A stretch of 64,000 nt of DNA from Pardosa pseudoannulata. Taxonomy: Eukaryota > Arthropoda > Arachnida > Araneae > Lycosidae. Location: NCBI GenBank assembly GCA_032207245.1, contig CM063508.1, forward strand, positions 90,429,462 through 90,493,461. Direction: 5' to 3'. Shown here piece by piece: positions 60,241-64,000 of this stretch. Within the stretch, counting starts at the first letter, position 1; every line of letters starts with the position of its first letter. Made by a program: the position numbers and the translations under genes. The notes beneath the pieces were generated by a model that saw only the letters and a program-made list of their open reading frames with translations, was not told the DNA's origin and made no database searches.

Positions 60241-61209
60241 TTTATAATTGACCAATTTTCATGAAATTATTTTTCAATAAGACAGTGGTACCAGTACGAA
60301 TAACATACATAGTATAACCAAAACAAAGCTTTTATTCATTTTAATTACTTAAAACAGTTAGCAACCCCTATACTATAAAATACATTTCTCAGAGCCCGTA
60401 TTTATTTGTACACTTTAAATATAAGAATATAAATGAGAAACTAGAAAATCAAAATAGGATATTTTTTTTTTTTTAAGAAAAGAAATAAAAGCTCTCGTAC
60501 CACTAATAAATCAACATCTAGTGAACTAATATTTTTTTAATTATATATCCGAGCTTAGAAGTGAAATTTTTAATACGCTGCAGTTTTATATATTTTAAAC
60601 CATGATTTCTAATTTCACAAGAAAGAACTTAACTCAAAAATTTTAGATGCCTCTACAGGTACGTTAAGTCAGCACGTACCTTTATTTCATTCCATTCATT
60701 GCTGAGCACTTGAACAGATATTTTCGATAAAAAAAGATTGTGCGTGACAAAGAATTCATTGATTCACTGGTTTCAACTAGGTCAAAATGCGTTCTTGAAT
60801 TTAATGTGCGAGACAGAAATCAAAGGTTAATTATTTGCTTTACAGATAGTTAATAAATAAAAATAATGATTTCAAGTACACACAAACTAAACAACTGTCA
60901 AAATTTAGCTTCCAGCAAACTTTTTTTTTTTTTAACAACTCTATTCACAACCATAGTTCATTTACCTTCTACTACTTTATTTCACTCGTAAGTGCTTTTA
61001 TACATTAGAGAACAAAAATAAAATAACATAAAAAGCGAATATAGTCATGTTCGAGAGAGTTCGAAAAATGGATTTTTTTTCTTCTAAATAATACAGAAAG
61101 TTGTCTTTAGACTTTGACGAAAATAGTCTTCATTCATTTAAAATTGAGCACATACGAAACATACCATAAATTTAGTCCCAAAAGATTTCGTGTAAACATT
61201 AATTACATA
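60241..61209. other. AT-rich stretch without recognised feature
   Basis: No gene or element was recognised. Confidence 0.4.
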
Positions 61210-62111
61210 CTAGCATATAGCCCATCATATGACGGGATTAGTAAAATTTTTAATATTCCAGAACTGTTAAGTACCCAATGAGACATGTAAAAAATGGTTT
61301 GTTTTTTGATTGAGAATTATCTGATTCATTCTCAATAATTTATTTATAGTCATACTCCTCTAGAGTCTCCCGTCCTGTAATGCAGTTTAGAATCACATTG
61401 AATTCATTTAGTCAAACCGTGTGGTTATGTTCAATAAACAAACACAGAAAAGAACAAACTTCTTAATTTCCAAATATATATAAATTAAAAGTTAGGTATT
61501 TATTAGTCCGTAAAATAGACTCCTAGACTTATATGAAAAGAATTTATTGTTAATACCGGTGATAGAAGTTTCATTACAACAAAAAATAATCGATGATTCA
61601 ATTTAAAATTATCACGTATGTACCTAATTTATTATTTATAAGCCAAATATAAAAGAAAATCATTGACGTCATATCTAAGTTCAGTGATAAAATGTATGAA
61701 AATAATGCAGAGGATATTTAAATAGTTTAAAATATGACATGATTACATGAGATGTTTAAAGGAATGACGTAACAATGCTAGAAAAAATGTTATTTTTACC
61801 TATTTATTAAGTGATAAATGGATAAATTTAATCGCCTGCTCTTAACCGGGGGAAATAGGGCTTGAAATGACGGTATTAAACTCTCGAAAAGGGGGAAGGG
61901 TTGGATTTCGAACGTTTTAAAGACGACAGTATTTTTTGCTGTGATATGAAGCATATTTATACAAATTTATCTTGGAATCGGATCGATAGTTTAGGAGAAG
62001 ATAAACTTTATTCTCTTTGAATGGATGCTTTTATCCATTCCAGGTCCAACCGCTTCAAAAATTGGAGGACAGACGGGCAGATAACTTAGGCTATTATTAT
62101 TATATAGGGGA
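61210..62111 (-). mobile_element. Non-autonomous Helitron, copy 3 (902 bp)
   Basis: On the minus strand it starts TCCCCTATATAATAATAATAG after a host A and ends with the hairpin at 61221-61236 (CCCATCATATGACGGG on plus, one mismatch), a short spacer and CTAG before a host T. It aligns over its length with copy 2. It includes a segment (about 61920-62040) that is GC-richer or differs in copy 2. Confidence 0.78.
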
Positions 62112-63264
62112 TGAGGATATCCTACAGTTATCATATCACTTAAAAATGAATACTACTATCAAATATTTTCAAAATAAATTTAGCAAACATATGTCTCACA
62201 TATAATTCCTTCTAAAACTAAAGAAATGTCGATATAATGCTTAATCTCTTATGTGTAAACAGCAAATAAAGGTATTATAGCTACAGCACACCAGAAGAAC
62301 CATAGACTGTGAGTTGGATAAGTATGCCAAGAGTTCCTACACTTTTTCACTCTATGCACTTTGAGTTTAACCATTTTTCATGGCACCCTAATTGCAATAT
62401 TTCAACTATAACAATATTCAGGCTCAAAAAAGAAAACGATTTAGTGAAATTGTTTAGTTTTAATTGGCAAGAAAACGTACAAACTAAATAAAAATACGGA
62501 AGAAAAACCTTCAGTGGCAATTTAGAAAGTCAAAATGACGGATAATCTTGTTGATCACCACAAAATTTTTCAAATCTCGAAAGAAAGCTTAATACAGTTA
62601 TTCTAGTCATTTTTTTCCACATTGATTTTCAGCAATATTTATGAAATTTAAATCATGATGATCAAAGCATGTTGACTCGTCCAATTCCTTAACAGAAACA
62701 AAAATGTCCCCACCCGAGATTAAAAAGAAAATTATGAAAACACTGCCAAAATGTTACGTGAGAAGATTAACAACAATCCGGTTTTCTAAGAAAAGCCAAT
62801 TTAAATTTAGATATTACACATCGGTGATTACAACAACACATGTGACAAATTTTATTAACAACTATCCTTAATATTATTCGGCGTATCTTGGGTTTTAATT
62901 AAAAAAAAAAACTGTAAATCAGGGACGATCAACCCACAAGAAGGAATTCTGTGCGGTCTGTCGCCCCTTTGAGAAAATATGAACAATATTCATATTTTGA
63001 GTAGCTGCTCACACAAGGGTATAAAAGATTTATCATTCATGATTTTTTATACGCGCATAAAATAAAATGAGTGTGAAAGTCAATTTAAGAGATCTTGAAG
63101 ATGAGAGAGAGAATACACAGTTAAGGGCAGACATATTAAGAAATATAGACTGTTTCACACTATCAGACTACTGGAAGGACTAAAGGCTTTGATTTTATTT
63201 AGAGCATAACTGTCTGCTTTTATTTATTTATTTATTTTTTAATTATTTATTTATTTTTGCTATA
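62112..63264. other. Largely unassigned stretch
   Basis: The phrase CAGGGACGATCAACCCACAAG and CTGTGCGGTCTGTCGCCCC (about 62920-62968) looks like eroded transposon sequence but could not be assigned. Confidence 0.35.
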
Positions 63265-63340
63265 CAAGAATTAGACCGGGACCTACAGCTTAAAGCTGAT
63301 TTCGAACGGCTAAGAACATGCCTACAGAGGGATCGAAGAG
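63265..63340 (-). mobile_element. tRNA-SINE body fragment
   Basis: GACCGGGACCTACAGCTTAAAGCTGATTTCGAACGGCTAAGAACATGCC matches the body block; both the tail and the head are missing. Confidence 0.6.
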
Positions 63341-63514
63341 GAATAGAGGCACTTAGACGAAATTAAAATTCATAAGTTATTTCTTATTTATTCGGAAAAA
63401 GGCATCAAATCACTGCAAAGAATGAGCACTCCTTCGCCTCTACACACTATCGATTTCCCTGTGTGCTCATATCAACGATTTTAATTTTGAAGCCTCATTT
63501 TCTTCAGAAAAACT

Positions 63515-63914
63515 CTATTGATACAATTCATTTTCAGCTTCCTCCTCCCCTGTCTCATGATCTTTCTTATGATATGTACAATTATCTTCCAAAGTTGTAA
63601 CTTCACTGGTTGTTATGTTACTAACTCTCTGGTTGTCTAGAAAAGCCCCTGATAAGCCAGAAATCTTTTCGCTGTCCACTTCACCTTCAAATATTTGTGA
63701 TACAAAAAGGTATTTATCCAGTTTTTCTAAATTCCGCAAAATCGACACTTCCGGGATGACAGAGTGACAAGAAAAGTGTTTTGACGATAGATGAGAAAAG
63801 AAGAAGAATTTGGGTATGATTAATGCAGAAGAAATAACTGGTTAGGACCAAATTAATCGGACGACTAATGCAAGAAAACGAGTATTGCGGGAGCGATAGA
63901 TCAAGATTCCACTG
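63515..63914 (-). pseudogene. pogo/Tigger-type remnant: transposase C-terminal tail plus TIR
   Basis: A minus-strand frame (63748 to 63515, 77 residues) contains LRNLEKLDKYL and LSGAFLDNQRVSN and ends in an acidic tail. The same GAFLD--R-SN phrase occurs at 6125-6157. The right end CGATAGATCAAGATTCCACTG (63894-63914) is an inverted pogo/Tigger terminus, followed by TA. Only 166 bp separates the frame from the terminus, so the catalytic part is deleted. No left terminus was identified with confidence. Confidence 0.5.
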
Positions 63915-64000
63915 TACTATGCATTGATATACAAGTACTCAAGCCCAGATCATGACAATCTAGGGCAATAGGAAAATATCAATTCTTTGAAATCCTTAAT

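Overview
The window is AT-rich, intron- or intergenic-like DNA from an animal, most likely an invertebrate. The evidence is the density of eukaryotic transposons (Tc1/mariner, hAT, piggyBac-like, pogo/Tigger, Helitron, a tRNA-derived SINE and a solo LTR), long (TA)n microsatellites, and the absence of operons or long intact genes. An arthropod, perhaps an arachnid, is plausible but not proven. I find no convincing intact host protein-coding gene. The protein-like signals come from transposons, and most other short open frames are microsatellite translations or repeat shadows.

Layout. 0-10 kb: a hAT-type MITE carrying a nested SINE, a three-copy 345-bp tandem repeat, a GA/TA microsatellite, a degenerate pogo/Tigger element, a TTAA-flanked MITE and a non-autonomous Helitron. 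10-21 kb: sparse AT-rich DNA with palindromes, a foldback element (15.5-16.0 kb) and two direct duplications. 21-29 kb: a 965-bp solo LTR between 131-bp direct repeats, a diverged repeat cluster with a perfectly TSD-bounded SINE, a hAT element inserted in a (TA)n tract, a second TTAA MITE and a TIR element rich in ATGACTT motifs. 29-34 kb: a two-copy 185-bp repeat and otherwise unannotated DNA. 34.3-38.5 kb: a tandem array of about 930-bp units whose last unit has expanded around a 35-bp perfect hairpin. 39-45 kb: SINEs, then the most distinctive locus: a broken gene joining a Ulp1/C48 cysteine protease to a Helitron N-terminal zinc-finger segment, flanked by 480-bp direct repeats and followed at once by a dead mariner. 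45-54.7 kb: microsatellites, a 214-bp duplication, SINEs, a second Helitron and a near full-length but frameshifted Tc1-family element. 55-64 kb: SINEs, a possible TATA promoter with first exon, a hAT fragment, a third Helitron and a second pogo/Tigger remnant.

Together these are layered mobile elements. The SINE needs LINE machinery, and the MITEs and non-autonomous Helitrons need transposases encoded elsewhere. The Ulp1-Helitron fusion at 41.7-42.8 kb is the only recognisable trace here of an autonomous Helitron-type source. Family calls rest on motifs, termini and target-site duplications read by eye, not on database searches.
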